The notes under the pieces: model-generated | Database searches by the model: none | Seen by the model: the letters and a program-made list of their open reading frames with translations, nothing else | Told to the model about the DNA's origin: nothing | Assembly (NCBI RefSeq): GCF_000147715.2 | Contig: NC_017934.1 | Coordinates: 1,240,001 to 1,304,000, forward strand | Length of the DNA stretch: 64,000 bases | Reading direction: 5' to 3' | Source: Mesotoga prima MesG1.Ag.4.2 | Lineage (GTDB): Bacteria > Thermotogota > Thermotogae > Petrotogales > Kosmotogaceae | Shown here: piece after piece, positions 1 through 8,501 of the stretch | How the letters are laid out: every line of letters begins with the position of its first letter | Position numbering within the stretch: position 1 is the first letter of the stretch | Made by a program: the position numbers and the translations under genes

Positions 1-877
1 TCATGTCGACTCCAAGCATTGCCTTTCCGATAAGGCCATACGTCTTCAGAGCAATCTCGACTGCTTCCAGAGGAAGATCTTCCTTTATAACTATTCCACT
101 ACCCGAGGCTCTAAAGTCGTTTCTTTTGGGTTTCCGAAAGTAACCAGTTACTACGTTTCCTGCAACATTCACCCTTACGTCAAGGCCATCTCCATTTACT
201 AATCTCTGAAGGTAAACGTAGTTCTTCTGACGAAAGTATGCATTGCTGCACTTCTTTCCATAGAAAGAGAATGCCCTGCGAGAAAACCGGGAAAGCTGTG
301 CAGGGTTCTTAATTAGATCTACTTCCCTTGAGCTAGCGCCGTGAAAACGTTTTGAAACTAGAGGAAATAAGAATTTCGTCTTCATTTGCTCGATTTCGTG
401 GTAATCGTTAGAAATGAAGGTATCCGCAACGGGTAGCCCATTCATTTTCAGAAAGTATGTAGACATTACCTTGTCATCGCAAAGGAGAAGCGTTTCATAG
501 TCGGGAAAGCATTTCTTGCCCAGCTTCTTCTCGAGAATGTAAATCTTTCTCTTTATCTCGTCCAGTTCAGCGGGACCGCTATTCGGGGACCAGATTATCA
601 AGTCAAAATTCTTTGCCGCTTCTAGCCAGTCTGAACGATGGTATTCGAATATCTCGAAATCGAAGCCGTTGTTCTTCAGAAACCTCCTGTATTTTGTCCA
701 GTGCGGATTTTCGTTTGTGTCACGAGTCAATCCTACAAATGGTTTCTTCTTCTCTCGAGGCCAATCAACGATAACATCGCAAGGTTTGTAAAGCTCCACA
801 TCATCTTCTCTTGGATTCCTGATGTCGGGATTGCCCAGTATTCTTATTGAAAAGTATCTCTTTAGCCTAGTAAGCAA
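1..877 (-). CDS. ATP-grasp domain protein, partial (3' end off window)
   Basis: This open frame enters from the window edge and reads 292 codons on the minus strand. The visible part resembles ATP-grasp ligases of the RimK/ATP-grasp glycan-cluster type: an N-terminal pre-ATP-grasp region is followed by a segment with LFPLVSKRFHGASS (a nucleotide-binding lysine region) and then VNGDGLDVRVNVAGN and a Gly/Ser-rich DFRASGSG stretch typical of the catalytic fold. The catalytic C-terminus is cut off. I chose a TTG start at 877 because GAGGTG lies about five bases upstream and an in-frame stop lies just above it. It is the last gene of the minus-strand polysaccharide cluster, 51 bases after the preceding glycosyltransferase. 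Such ligases can add amino acids or similar groups to glycans or small molecules; the substrate here is unknown. Confidence 0.7.
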   Translation of the reverse strand, partial: MLTRLKRYFSIRILGNPDIRNPREDDVELYKPCDVIVDWPREKKKPFVGLTRDTNENPHWTKYRRFLKNNGFDFEIFEYHRSDWLEAAKNFDLIIWSPNSGPAELDEIKRKIYILEKKLGKKCFPDYETLLLCDDKVMSTYFLKMNGLPVADTFISNDYHEIEQMKTKFLFPLVSKRFHGASSREVDLIKNPAQLSRFSRRAFSFYGKKCSNAYFRQKNYVYLQRLVNGDGLDVRVNVAGNVVTGYFRKPKRNDFRASGSGIVIKEDLPLEAVEIALKTYGLIGKAMLGVDM

Positions 878-928
878 CTCACACCTCTTCGAGACTCACA
901 ATACTGGTTGTAAACTCATTTCATATTC

Positions 929-2005
929 TTAACTATCCAGAATAGCAGTGATGAAATCTACAAAAGCACTCTCTTTTGAATTATCCCACACAAACCTATC
1001 ATAATTTGCTCTGAGATTGTCCAAAAAACAACCATAAGAGTCTAGTGCATTCAGAATCAAAGATGGATCTTTCGGTTCTTCAAGAAGATCAAGAATAATG
1101 CCGGTTTGGGTTTCTTCAACGATCTCTTTCATCGATACGAATCTTTTGTCAATAATGACGGGAGTTCCGGCTGCCAGAGAGTCATAGAACTTATTTGGCA
1201 ATGAGTAGATGTCATTTGCGTACTGCGGATCTCTTCTACTTTGAAAGGCCAACAGAGTGAATTTTACCTTAGATATTCTTTCCATCATTAGTTCATAATC
1301 CATGAATGGCAGCTCCTCATCGGCAATGTTGCAGGTTGTTCCTATTGAAATCAATTTGAAATTCCTCTTGATCTCGTTCAGCAATCTGCTGTCTATCGAG
1401 ATCTTTCTATGTGTGCCTCCAACAACAGCGATTTCTGCGTTCTTGACACAGTTTTCTGGCGATACTCCGCTAGTTGCATAGTTAGGAAGGCATAACATCG
1501 GTTTCTCAGTCCCTGTTTTCTCAAACATCATTCTCAAAGCCTCTTCTGACACGCCGATTACGCCATCGACCAAAGAGAGTTGGGTTTTGAGCACTTTCCA
1601 TAGGAGTGGATTGAGAAATGAGAGTCTCTCCGGGAGAAATTGCTCCGGCATAATCTCATGAAGATCGTAGAGGAGTTTCTTTCCTCTCTTTTTTACTTCA
1701 CGGAAGATTTTTACTGGCTGGGAAGCTGGGAACGAGTGAAAATATGCCAGGTCGTAATCTAGTTCTTCAACCATTTTCAGAATTTCATGGTCGAAACGGA
1801 TTCGCTTGATCACTTTGCTTGTTCCAGGCATTTCATCTCTGCAGAGTGAGAAATTCTGAACGTCTGAATTACGTTGAGCAGCTGATAAATCAATACCGCC
1901 AGAGAACTGATAGTAGACATGACCTAGTTTGGAGAAGGTCTCAACGGTTCTCATCACTCTCTTGTCTTTCCAAGAGTGATTATAGCCGACTACAAGTGTC
2001 TTCAA
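929..2005 (-). CDS. Glycosyltransferase, GT-B fold (GT1/GT4 type)
   Basis: A 358-residue protein with the layout of GT-B glycosyltransferases. The N-terminal Rossmann domain begins MKTLVVGYNHSW. The C-terminal donor-binding domain contains KFYDSLAAGTPVII, the usual nucleotide-sugar loop and glycine-rich turn. The usual Glu-rich motif is weak, so the donor sugar cannot be predicted. The start is a TTG at 2005 with GGTGA six bases upstream; the frame opens only there. It lies 38 bases after the next glycosyltransferase gene and 51 bases before the ATP-grasp gene, so all three are probably co-transcribed. The likely role is adding one sugar to a lipid-linked surface glycan at the cytoplasmic face of the membrane; this is inference from context. 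Confidence 0.8.
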   Translation of the reverse strand: MKTLVVGYNHSWKDKRVMRTVETFSKLGHVYYQFSGGIDLSAAQRNSDVQNFSLCRDEMPGTSKVIKRIRFDHEILKMVEELDYDLAYFHSFPASQPVKIFREVKKRGKKLLYDLHEIMPEQFLPERLSFLNPLLWKVLKTQLSLVDGVIGVSEEALRMMFEKTGTEKPMLCLPNYATSGVSPENCVKNAEIAVVGGTHRKISIDSRLLNEIKRNFKLISIGTTCNIADEELPFMDYELMMERISKVKFTLLAFQSRRDPQYANDIYSLPNKFYDSLAAGTPVIIDKRFVSMKEIVEETQTGIILDLLEEPKDPSLILNALDSYGCFLDNLRANYDRFVWDNSKESAFVDFITAILDS

Positions 2006-2043
2006 AATCCTTCACCTTTCCCAACATAATCGTCGGCAACTCG

Positions 2044-3141
2044 TCAAAGTGACCTATACAGCTTTAATAAACGGTCTTCGACAGATTTCCATGTGTACTT
2101 TCTGGAAATCTCGATTGCGTTATCTCTCATTTGACTTCTTAGCTTTTCATCCTTGATGAGAATTTCCATCTTTTCGGCTATGTCTTCAGCCGAATCCGAA
2201 TCAACAAAAAGGGCGCACGGTCTTTCATCTAGCACTTCATGCCACTTCTTGAAATCGGACGCGATTATGGGTAATCCAAGGCCGAGGTACTCAAACATCT
2301 TCAGTGGCGAAGACATCTCTTTGCTTCTTCCTCTATGCATTACCATCAGTCCAATATCGCATTGTGAAACAACTTCAATCGCGTCGTTGTAAGGCAGAAC
2401 TCCCCTGTACGTCAGTGCATCGCTTTCCTTCTGCTTGTGATTTATATATTCTTTAAGTTCTTCATTGTGAATTGGTCCAAGCAGATCGAGACTGATGTTG
2501 TACTTGTCATTTAACATGAAGAACGCATCTATCATTTCTTTGATTGATCTGTCCACATCTATAGAACCGGAATAGACGAATCGAACTCTTTCCTCATCTG
2601 TGTTCTTGCGCATCGAATTTAGAAACTCAGTTTCTGGATAATTAGGCAGTATAGCAACTTCTTTCTTATTGGGGAATCTTTCCAGTTGTTCGGGAACAAC
2701 CACGACTATGCCATTCATCTGTTCGACCGCCCGTCGCTCATATACGTCTGTAAATCTGGCTATCGGTGATCTGAATATTTTCGGTATCCAGTTCTTCGAA
2801 AGAATCACCGAAGGGTACTCTTCGTGAATGTCATAAACCACTTTCTTTCCGCGGTGCTTAAGCTTTGTGCCAAGGCCTATCAGCTCAGGGTCGTGAAAGT
2901 GATATATGTCAGCATTAGCATCAAGTGCTTTTTGAAGAGCTTCTCTAGAGCCCTTGATTAATCTATTGAGGCGTCCTTGATATTCAGTTATAGGCCAATA
3001 AGTGATCTTGTCGTTCTCGAATTTCCCTTTCTTCGCAATGTAAATTACTTCGTAACCGGCCTTAGATAGAGTATTTAGCTCTTTAGATATTCTTATGTCG
3101 TTAGGTGGATGTACGGTTGTGATTACACATACTCTAGTCAT
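2044..3141 (-). CDS. Glycosyltransferase family 4 protein
   Basis: A 365-residue GT-B glycosyltransferase. The N-terminus (VCVITTVHPPNDIRISKELNTL) is a typical acceptor-domain opening, GKKVVYDIHEEYP is the first-domain HE motif, and the C-terminal donor site contains SSPLKMFEYLGLGLPIIASD, the Glu-containing EX7E-like region of GT4 enzymes. The ATG at 3141 overlaps the stop of the upstream GT2 gene by four bases (ATGA), so translation is probably coupled. Neighbouring genes make an unusual diacetamido uronic acid nucleotide, so this enzyme or its partners may use that donor. The acceptor and linkage cannot be read from sequence. Confidence 0.87.
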   Translation of the reverse strand: MTRVCVITTVHPPNDIRISKELNTLSKAGYEVIYIAKKGKFENDKITYWPITEYQGRLNRLIKGSREALQKALDANADIYHFHDPELIGLGTKLKHRGKKVVYDIHEEYPSVILSKNWIPKIFRSPIARFTDVYERRAVEQMNGIVVVVPEQLERFPNKKEVAILPNYPETEFLNSMRKNTDEERVRFVYSGSIDVDRSIKEMIDAFFMLNDKYNISLDLLGPIHNEELKEYINHKQKESDALTYRGVLPYNDAIEVVSQCDIGLMVMHRGRSKEMSSPLKMFEYLGLGLPIIASDFKKWHEVLDERPCALFVDSDSAEDIAEKMEILIKDEKLRSQMRDNAIEISRKYTWKSVEDRLLKLYRSL

Positions 3142-4154
3142 TTTTTCTCCCCAAACAGAAAAGACAAAAAACCAAGCAGAGAACCTATTCCGTATGAAAT
3201 GTGAAGTACGGGATAGCTGACTATCGCAGCAAAGAAGACATCTGCCATTTTGGCTTCCATTGCATGACTAATGGAGAAAAAGACCACAGCAACAACATAA
3301 AAAGCTAACAAAAAAACATATACAAATTGAAAGGCCGAAACAATAAGGGAAATTAGAGACCCCAAAAGCAAGAAAAGAACGAACATTAGTGGAACCAGAT
3401 GCCTTGTAGAATACGGTACTTCTGCATACTTCTTTGCAGCTATAACCCAGAAACCATTTCCGAAGTTGTTCTTCCAAAGCTCTTCTAAAGTCGATCGTGA
3501 GTAGTAAGTAAGCTCAATGTCGGGGAAGAGAATTATTTTGCCTCCCGCGCGCTTCAATCTCAAATTGAATTCAATATCCTGATTCCTTACTAGTTTCTCG
3601 TTGAAATAACCGATTGTATCGAAAACCTCTCGCTTGTAACAGCCGAAAGGCACAGTATCCACTTCTGTAGGTTTGCTCACACCTGTCCTGAATTTGGCTC
3701 CTCCAACCCCAAGAGGACTAGAGAGAACCTTTGAGATCGCAATTCCGACAGCCGATCTGACACGCGGTTCGGTCTTCATTACTCCGCCCACATTGTCCGC
3801 TCCCGTCTCAATGGCATGTTTGATACACTTCGTGATGTAGTTCGAGGGTATCTCGCTGTGAGCACCGCTAAAGAAGATATAATCGCCTTTCGAAGTCTTG
3901 ACACCCAGATTCATTGCAACAGGGGTGATTTTCCTTTCATTATCAATTAACAATACTCTATCATCTCGTCTCGAAATCTCACCAACGATCTCTCTTGTTC
4001 TATCGTCGCTCATTCCATCGACTACAATTACCTCTATGAGTTCTCCAGGGTAGTCGCAGGTAAGAAATGACTCGATACATTTCTCTATAAACTTCTCTTC
4101 ATTTCTCGCAGGTATAATAACCGAGACTTTCGGCAATTCCAAACCACTCACCAC
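3138..4154 (-). CDS. Glycosyltransferase family 2 protein with C-terminal membrane segments
   Basis: A 338-residue protein with a GT-A catalytic domain. PKVSVIIPARNEEKFIEKC is the nucleotide-binding opening, VIVVDGMSDDRT is the first Asp-containing motif, FFSGAHSE stands where a DXD-like motif is expected, and NQDIEFNLRLKRAGGK is the ED-like catalytic base region. After about residue 245 come hydrophobic stretches that look like three or four membrane helices. The protein is therefore probably anchored at the cytoplasmic membrane, elongating a lipid-linked glycan. It overlaps the downstream GT4 gene by four bases. Family membership is clear; the transferred sugar is unknown. Confidence 0.87.
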   Translation of the reverse strand: MVSGLELPKVSVIIPARNEEKFIEKCIESFLTCDYPGELIEVIVVDGMSDDRTREIVGEISRRDDRVLLIDNERKITPVAMNLGVKTSKGDYIFFSGAHSEIPSNYITKCIKHAIETGADNVGGVMKTEPRVRSAVGIAISKVLSSPLGVGGAKFRTGVSKPTEVDTVPFGCYKREVFDTIGYFNEKLVRNQDIEFNLRLKRAGGKIILFPDIELTYYSRSTLEELWKNNFGNGFWVIAAKKYAEVPYSTRHLVPLMFVLFLLLGSLISLIVSAFQFVYVFLLAFYVVAVVFFSISHAMEAKMADVFFAAIVSYPVLHISYGIGSLLGFLSFLFGEKK

Positions 4155-4223
4155 ATTTCAGCATCCTGGAGAAAAGGCTGCAGTTTTTGAACTCGAAAGA
4201 TCACAGAGAATCGGAAGCTGTTT

Positions 4224-5363
4224 TTAGAACTTAACAGGAATGCCTTCTCTTGCCGATTTGTATATCCCGAGAATGATCTCCACAGACTTCTTGCCTTCTT
4301 CTCCGTTGACGAAGGGTTCTCGATCATCGATAATCGCTCTCGCGAAATCCTTGAAGGCCGTCATGTGGCCTGAACCATAGACCGTATCCGGGTCGGGCAA
4401 ATACATGAACGGGTGTGATTCCTCGCCTTCGAACTTCCAGGTCTGGATTTTGTTCACGGCCAACCCACCCAATACGACCGTTCCCTTTTCACCGAAAACC
4501 GACAGGGTCTCTTCCAGATTCCTCGGATATACGTTTGCCGTTCCTTCGATTATACCAATAGAGCCGTTCTTGAATCTAACGATCGCAGCCCCAAAATCCT
4601 CTGTCTCTATATAAGGGTGCTTGTAGTTCTCGGTCATTGCAAATATCTCTTGGACTTCCCCTCCCAGCATCCATTGAAGAAGGTCGATGTTGTGGGCGCA
4701 CTGGTTCATGATAGTGCCGCCATCCATCGCCCAAGTTCCTCTCCAGCTGGCCTGTTTGTAATATTCCTCGTTTCTGTTCCAGAGGATCCGTGCTGTGGCA
4801 GTAAATACACGACCGAACTTGCCTGAATCGATTGCCTTCCTAAGCTCTTGAACTGGAGGATTAAACCTGTTTTGAACGCAGACAGCTAGTTTCAAGTTCT
4901 TTTCTCTCGATAGAGCTATCATCTGGTCCATATGTTCTGAAGCCAGTGCCATTGGTTTTTCAACAAGGACATGTTTTCCAGCCGACAGAAAGTCAATTGT
5001 GTTCTTGTAATGGTTCCCACTTTCGGTAGCGATCGTGACGAAATCGATCTGAGACGAGAAGAGCTCCTTGTAGTCGGAGATTACGCGTGGACGTTGGAGA
5101 TCAGGCTCGGATGCTGGAGAGGAAGAGAATTCGTTTTGGTCATTCTTGGTCTCGTTTTTCTCTCCTATTCTCTCCTCATCTCCGCGATTAAGCGATATCT
5201 CTCGCCTCTTCATGTATTCTTCAGCGGCTCTTTCGGCTTTCTCTGGTACGAGATCGCAAACAGCAACGAGATCTATCAAATCACTGTTGGCTGCAAAGGC
5301 TTCTATGTGTTTTTTTGTTCCAATTCTTCCGCATCCAATAAGCGCTGCACGTAGTTTTTTCAT
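4224..5363 (-). CDS. Gfo/Idh/MocA family NAD(P)-dependent oxidoreductase (WbpB-like)
   Basis: The Rossmann opening KKLRAALIGCGRIGTKKHIEAF and the later VLVEKPMALASEHMDQMI (the EKP lysine motif) mark a Gfo/Idh/MocA oxidoreductase of about 379 residues. In Wbp-type pathways such an enzyme oxidises C3 of a UDP-N-acetylglucosaminuronate to allow transamination. The dehydrogenase, aminotransferase and acetyltransferase of that pathway are neighbours, so this role is likely but inferred. I start at the internal Met (5363), directly before the Rossmann strand; the longer frame adds 13 residues unlike the family. Between the dinucleotide fold and DYKELFSS there is an extra stretch of about 43 low-complexity, charged residues that the family normally lacks (see 5082-5210). 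Confidence 0.83.
   Translation of the reverse strand: MKKLRAALIGCGRIGTKKHIEAFAANSDLIDLVAVCDLVPEKAERAAEEYMKRREISLNRGDEERIGEKNETKNDQNEFSSSPASEPDLQRPRVISDYKELFSSQIDFVTIATESGNHYKNTIDFLSAGKHVLVEKPMALASEHMDQMIALSREKNLKLAVCVQNRFNPPVQELRKAIDSGKFGRVFTATARILWNRNEEYYKQASWRGTWAMDGGTIMNQCAHNIDLLQWMLGGEVQEIFAMTENYKHPYIETEDFGAAIVRFKNGSIGIIEGTANVYPRNLEETLSVFGEKGTVVLGGLAVNKIQTWKFEGEESHPFMYLPDPDTVYGSGHMTAFKDFARAIIDDREPFVNGEEGKKSVEIILGIYKSAREGIPVKF
5082..5210. repeat. Repeat-derived in-frame insertion inside the oxidoreductase gene
   Basis: The DNA coding for roughly residues 52-94 of the oxidoreductase does not align with the usual Gfo/Idh fold. It contains the GGACGTTGGAGAT / GGATGCTGGAGAG motif that recurs in non-coding DNA near 7290-7330. 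The encoded peptide is rich in Glu, Asn and Ser and ends in SSPASEPDLQRP. I read it as a small interspersed repeat that inserted in frame and was tolerated in a surface loop. Confidence 0.55.
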
Positions 5364-5480
5364 TTTGTCACTCCGATCCTTTAAGGTATGGAGAAAGAGC
5401 ATTGTCGAGAAGGAGAGACGACACTTCGTGTCGAGAAAAATTTACGACGAAGCATTATCTCTTCTTACATCAATTCCCCT

Positions 5481-5852
5481 TCAGGATGATTTCGAAATAC
5501 TCTTCCTTCTAATTGACGAAATAAGATTCATCAGCATCTTTCTCAGTGTTTCATAACTCTCTATCAGACTTGAATAATCTGCTTCTTTGAGATAACCAAG
5601 CCTCTTGGAAATATCAATTTGAGTTCTCAATTCCATCAGCGATCCTCTTGCGTTATATAGGAAATGCAAATATTCTTTTGAATGACCCCTTCCATTTCCT
5701 TCAGCAATGTTAGACGGAACTGATACTGCAGCTCTTCTCATTTGAGAAACAAGGCAGTATCTCTCTTCTTCTGGAAAGCTCCTTGTTAACTTGTAGATTC
5801 TCTCTACAAAGCTCATAGATACTTCGTAGATCTCCATTTCGAAAAAAGCCAC
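5481..5852 (-). CDS. Four-helix-bundle protein (S23 / IVS-encoded type)
   Basis: A 123-residue all-helical protein. FPEEERYCLVSQMRRAAVSVPSNIAEGNGR is the signature of the four-helix-bundle family first found encoded in 23S rRNA intervening sequences (S23, TIGR02436). The conserved AAVSVPSNIAEG turn and a second YLHFLYNARGSLMELRTQ helix are both present. The start appears to be GTG at 5852. Members often sit inside cell-surface polysaccharide clusters, as here between the UDP-sugar dehydrogenase and the oxidoreductase, but their function is not established. The gene is in the same direction as the cluster and may be co-transcribed. Confidence 0.85.
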   Translation of the reverse strand: MAFFEMEIYEVSMSFVERIYKLTRSFPEEERYCLVSQMRRAAVSVPSNIAEGNGRGHSKEYLHFLYNARGSLMELRTQIDISKRLGYLKEADYSSLIESYETLRKMLMNLISSIRRKSISKSS

Positions 5853-5956
5853 TCTTACTTTTTACTCTCCTTTCTCTCTTATTCTCGGCGGTGTCCCTCG
5901 CCGTCTCCAAAAAGTCTCTATGCTTTTCACCAACAACGCACAACCAACAACGGTAA
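5853..5956. other. Short intergenic gap with Y-TTGTGGGTTG type repeat
   Basis: Between the four-helix-bundle gene and the UDP-sugar dehydrogenase lies AACGCACAACCAACAACGG, a short copy of the GTTGTGGGTTG repeat that is expanded at 8163-8190 and inside the aminotransferase gene at 8826-8947. No gene is visible. Confidence 0.5.
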
Positions 5957-7261
5957 CTAAAGAACTTCTATGTTTTCACCTGCGATGTCCATTTTGCTGA
6001 GGACGTTCTTGGCATCGAAGATGTATTTTGCATTCTTTACAATCATTGAATAGTTTATGAGCTTCTTATGCGCCGTCGTTATTATTACCGCGTCCGACTC
6101 TTTTATTAGCTCTTCAGTGAGGTTGACAGTCTTAACAGTCTTTCCTTCCCAGGTGAATTCTGGAACATAAGGATCAACTACAGAGACATGGGCAAGGTTC
6201 TCTTCAAGGTGTTCTAGAACTTTCAGTGCCGGGGACTCTCTCATGTCTTCGATCTCTTCTTTGTAGGCAATTCCTAGCATGACTATCTTTGCACCATTCA
6301 TGCACTTCCCGCGTTCGTTAAGAGCCTTCATCACTCTGGTCACTACGTATTCTGGCATAGAATCGTTTATCTCACCCGAGAGCTCTATAAGGCGCGTGTG
6401 GTAGTCGTACTTACGCGCTATGTACGTAAGATAGAAGGGATCTATGGGAATGCAATGACCGCCGACTCCCGGACCGGGGAAGAAGGGCATGAAGCCAAAG
6501 GGCTTCGTTGAAGCTGCGTTTATTACGTCCCAAATGTTGATTCCCATTTTATCCGCGACTACTGCCATTTCGTTAATCAGGGCTATGTTAACTATCCTGA
6601 ATGTGTTCTCTAGTATCTTTGTCATCTCTGCTTCTTTCGGAGATGAAACGACGAAGACTTCGGCGTCGAGAACCGATTCGTAGAGAAGCTTCGCTACTTC
6701 CGTGGATTCCGGACCTACTCCTCCGACTACTTTTGGTGTGTTCTTCGTTTTGTATCTAAGGTTTCCCGGATCAACTCTTTCGGGACTGAAGGCTAGATAG
6801 AAGTCCTTTCCGCATACAAGACCAGTTTCTTCAAGAATGGGCTTCATAACATCTTCTGTGGTTCCAGGATATGTTGTTGATTCAAGAACGACTAGCATGT
6901 CTTTGTGGAGCCTCTTTGCGACATTTTCTGTTGAGTTGATCACATACGTGAGATCCGGCTGTTTAAAGACGTCAAGGGGAGTGGGAACACAGATCGCAAT
7001 TACATCGCAGCCTGCCAGTTCATCAAAATCGGCAGTTGCCCGTAGTCGTGCCTCCGAAACGATCTTCTCGAGATCGGCGTTGACAACATCACCGATGTAG
7101 TTGTGTCCTTCATTGACCATCTTCACTTTGCTTTCCTGGATATCGAAACCGATTACTTTGAAACCGGCTTTGGCCTTTTCTACCGCTAACGGCAATCCTA
7201 CATAGCCAAGGCCGATTACGCCGACTATCGCCGATTTGTCTAGAATTCTCTCTTTGAGCAT
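5957..7261 (-). CDS. Nucleotide-sugar 6-dehydrogenase (UDP-GlcNAc / UDP-ManNAc dehydrogenase, WbpA/WecC type)
   Basis: A 434-residue NAD-dependent four-electron dehydrogenase that converts a UDP-N-acetylhexosamine to its uronic acid. It shows the N-terminal Rossmann motif GVIGLGYVGLPLAVEKAKAG, the ESTTYPGTTE segment, the FSPERVDPG substrate loop, the central NTFRIVNIALINEMA helix and the catalytic cysteine motif GPGVGGHCIPIDPFYL. The C-terminal UDP-binding domain has KIVMLGIAYKEEIEDMRESP. I chose the ATG at 7261 because AGGAGG lies at ideal spacing upstream; the longer open frame has no ribosome site. It sits with aminotransferase, acetyltransferase and oxidoreductase genes that complete a diacetamido-uronate route. 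Confidence 0.92.
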   Translation of the reverse strand: MLKERILDKSAIVGVIGLGYVGLPLAVEKAKAGFKVIGFDIQESKVKMVNEGHNYIGDVVNADLEKIVSEARLRATADFDELAGCDVIAICVPTPLDVFKQPDLTYVINSTENVAKRLHKDMLVVLESTTYPGTTEDVMKPILEETGLVCGKDFYLAFSPERVDPGNLRYKTKNTPKVVGGVGPESTEVAKLLYESVLDAEVFVVSSPKEAEMTKILENTFRIVNIALINEMAVVADKMGINIWDVINAASTKPFGFMPFFPGPGVGGHCIPIDPFYLTYIARKYDYHTRLIELSGEINDSMPEYVVTRVMKALNERGKCMNGAKIVMLGIAYKEEIEDMRESPALKVLEHLEENLAHVSVVDPYVPEFTWEGKTVKTVNLTEELIKESDAVIITTAHKKLINYSMIVKNAKYIFDAKNVLSKMDIAGENIEVL

Positions 7262-7409
7262 GGGAACCTCCTGTATTTTGAAGCGAGACAACGACTGGAT
7301 GTTGGAGATAGACGAGATTACGTGATGACGTTGAGATATTAAGATCATTATGACCGTTGATCAGAACATCCTATATGCAATCTCTCGTCCTCTCGAGATT
7401 TTTCTCTCG
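7262..7409. other. Intergenic spacer with GACGTTGGAGAT-type repeats
   Basis: The gap contains ACTGGATGTTGGAGATAGAC and GATGACGTTGAGATATT, members of the short repeat family also found inside the oxidoreductase gene at 5082-5210. The AGGAGG ribosome site of the dehydrogenase is at its left edge. No gene or terminator is evident. Confidence 0.45.
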
Positions 7410-8141
7410 TTATTCTCGCTCTTCATAGAATGCCTGTTCCTCTATCAACTGTTCTTGTGGTACGTCTCGGATAAATTTTGCAGGGATGCCTGCGTAGATC
7501 TTTCTTGGAGCCAGATCCTTTGTAACGACGCTTCCAGCTGCAACCAACGCATCCTCACCTACAGTTACTCCCGGAAGCAGTGTTGCATTTGCCCCAATTC
7601 GAGCTCCTTTTCTTAATGTTGGCCCTTTGAAGTGCTTTTTTCTTTCTTCTGTTCTTCCTAGGTAGTTGTCATTTGTGAAGGTTACCTCAGGGGCAATGAA
7701 GCAGTAGTCTTCAATAGTTGAGAAGGCTGTTATATAGGCTCCAGTTTCTATTTTCACTCTCTTTCCGACTGAGGTTCCATTCTCAACAGTGGCTCCCTTT
7801 CCGACTATTGTCTTTTCCCCGATTGTCGTCTTCTCTCGAATAGTTGCGAGATCGCCTACAAAGCACTTTTCTCCCAGAGAGGCTCCCTTGTAGATAACAC
7901 ACGAGGCGCCTATTGTTGTTCCACTGCCGAGCGATAGTGGTTTGAGCTCTTCAATACTTGTGGTGGCGCTTGTGCTAGCCGCAAAGGGCTCTTTTCCAAG
8001 GACTGTATTGTCTCCTATCGTTACATCGTCTCCTATGATCACACCTCTGTGAATCACTACGTTGTGACCTATCACGCAATTATCACCGATCTTCGCACCG
8101 TCTTCGATTATTACGTTAATTCCTTTTTCGATGTTAGGCAC
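7410..8141 (-). CDS. Left-handed beta-helix N-acetyltransferase (WbpD/WlbB-like)
   Basis: A 243-residue hexapeptide-repeat acyltransferase. The whole chain is built of I-G-D/E-X-X-X turns, for example [29 protein letters not shown] and a C-terminal [19 protein letters not shown]. The loop FTNDNYLGR carries the Asn/Asp residues typical of UDP-3-amino-uronate N-acetyltransferases. In the Wbp pathway this enzyme acetylates the 3-amino group using acetyl-CoA. I start at the GTG at 8141 because GGAGGT is five bases upstream and the upstream open frame (to 8387) translates repeat DNA. It forms a trimer in known relatives. Function is inferred from fold plus the three partner enzymes nearby. Confidence 0.87.
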   Translation of the reverse strand: MPNIEKGINVIIEDGAKIGDNCVIGHNVVIHRGVIIGDDVTIGDNTVLGKEPFAASTSATTSIEELKPLSLGSGTTIGASCVIYKGASLGEKCFVGDLATIREKTTIGEKTIVGKGATVENGTSVGKRVKIETGAYITAFSTIEDYCFIAPEVTFTNDNYLGRTEERKKHFKGPTLRKGARIGANATLLPGVTVGEDALVAAGSVVTKDLAPRKIYAGIPAKFIRDVPQEQLIEEQAFYEERE

Positions 8142-8501
8142 GGGAATACCTCCATGTGAGGTTGCTCGTTGTGGGTTGTCGGTTGTAGGTGAAAAGAGAC
8201 GACAAGGAAATTGTCGAGAAGCTCGCGAAGCAAGCGAGACGTATCTGCGATACGAGAGATTTGATAGAACCAAAGAAACAATGGAGGACTTTGCCTGAAC
8301 CTTCTTGAAACAAATGCAAAGCAGATAACCTACTGAATGTCGCAAGTGTAGTCGTTCCAAGGTTCTTATCCCAAAAACCCAGTGCATACTCGTTTTTTAA
8401 CAAACCAAACCACCTCGATCAATTCATTTCCTTTCTCTATTCATAGTGTCTTGAAGTTTCTTTCTCGCGCAACGCGCACTCTCGAAAACACCCTTTCTCT
8501 C
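8142..8501. other. Gene-free gap with repeats between acetyltransferase and aminotransferase
   Basis: About 360 bases with no credible gene. It contains a GTTGTGGGTTGTCGGTTGTAGG repeat (8171-8192), a GACGACAAGGAAATTGTCG small inverted repeat, and CTCGCGAAGCAAGCGAGACG with self-complementary arms. Open frames here on the minus strand run into the acetyltransferase but have no family resemblance. Confidence 0.45.

Noticed and set aside
8134-8403. Minus-strand ORF of 89 codons ahead of the acetyltransferase
   Set aside because: It covers repeat DNA and the ribosome site of the acetyltransferase; composition and content look non-coding.
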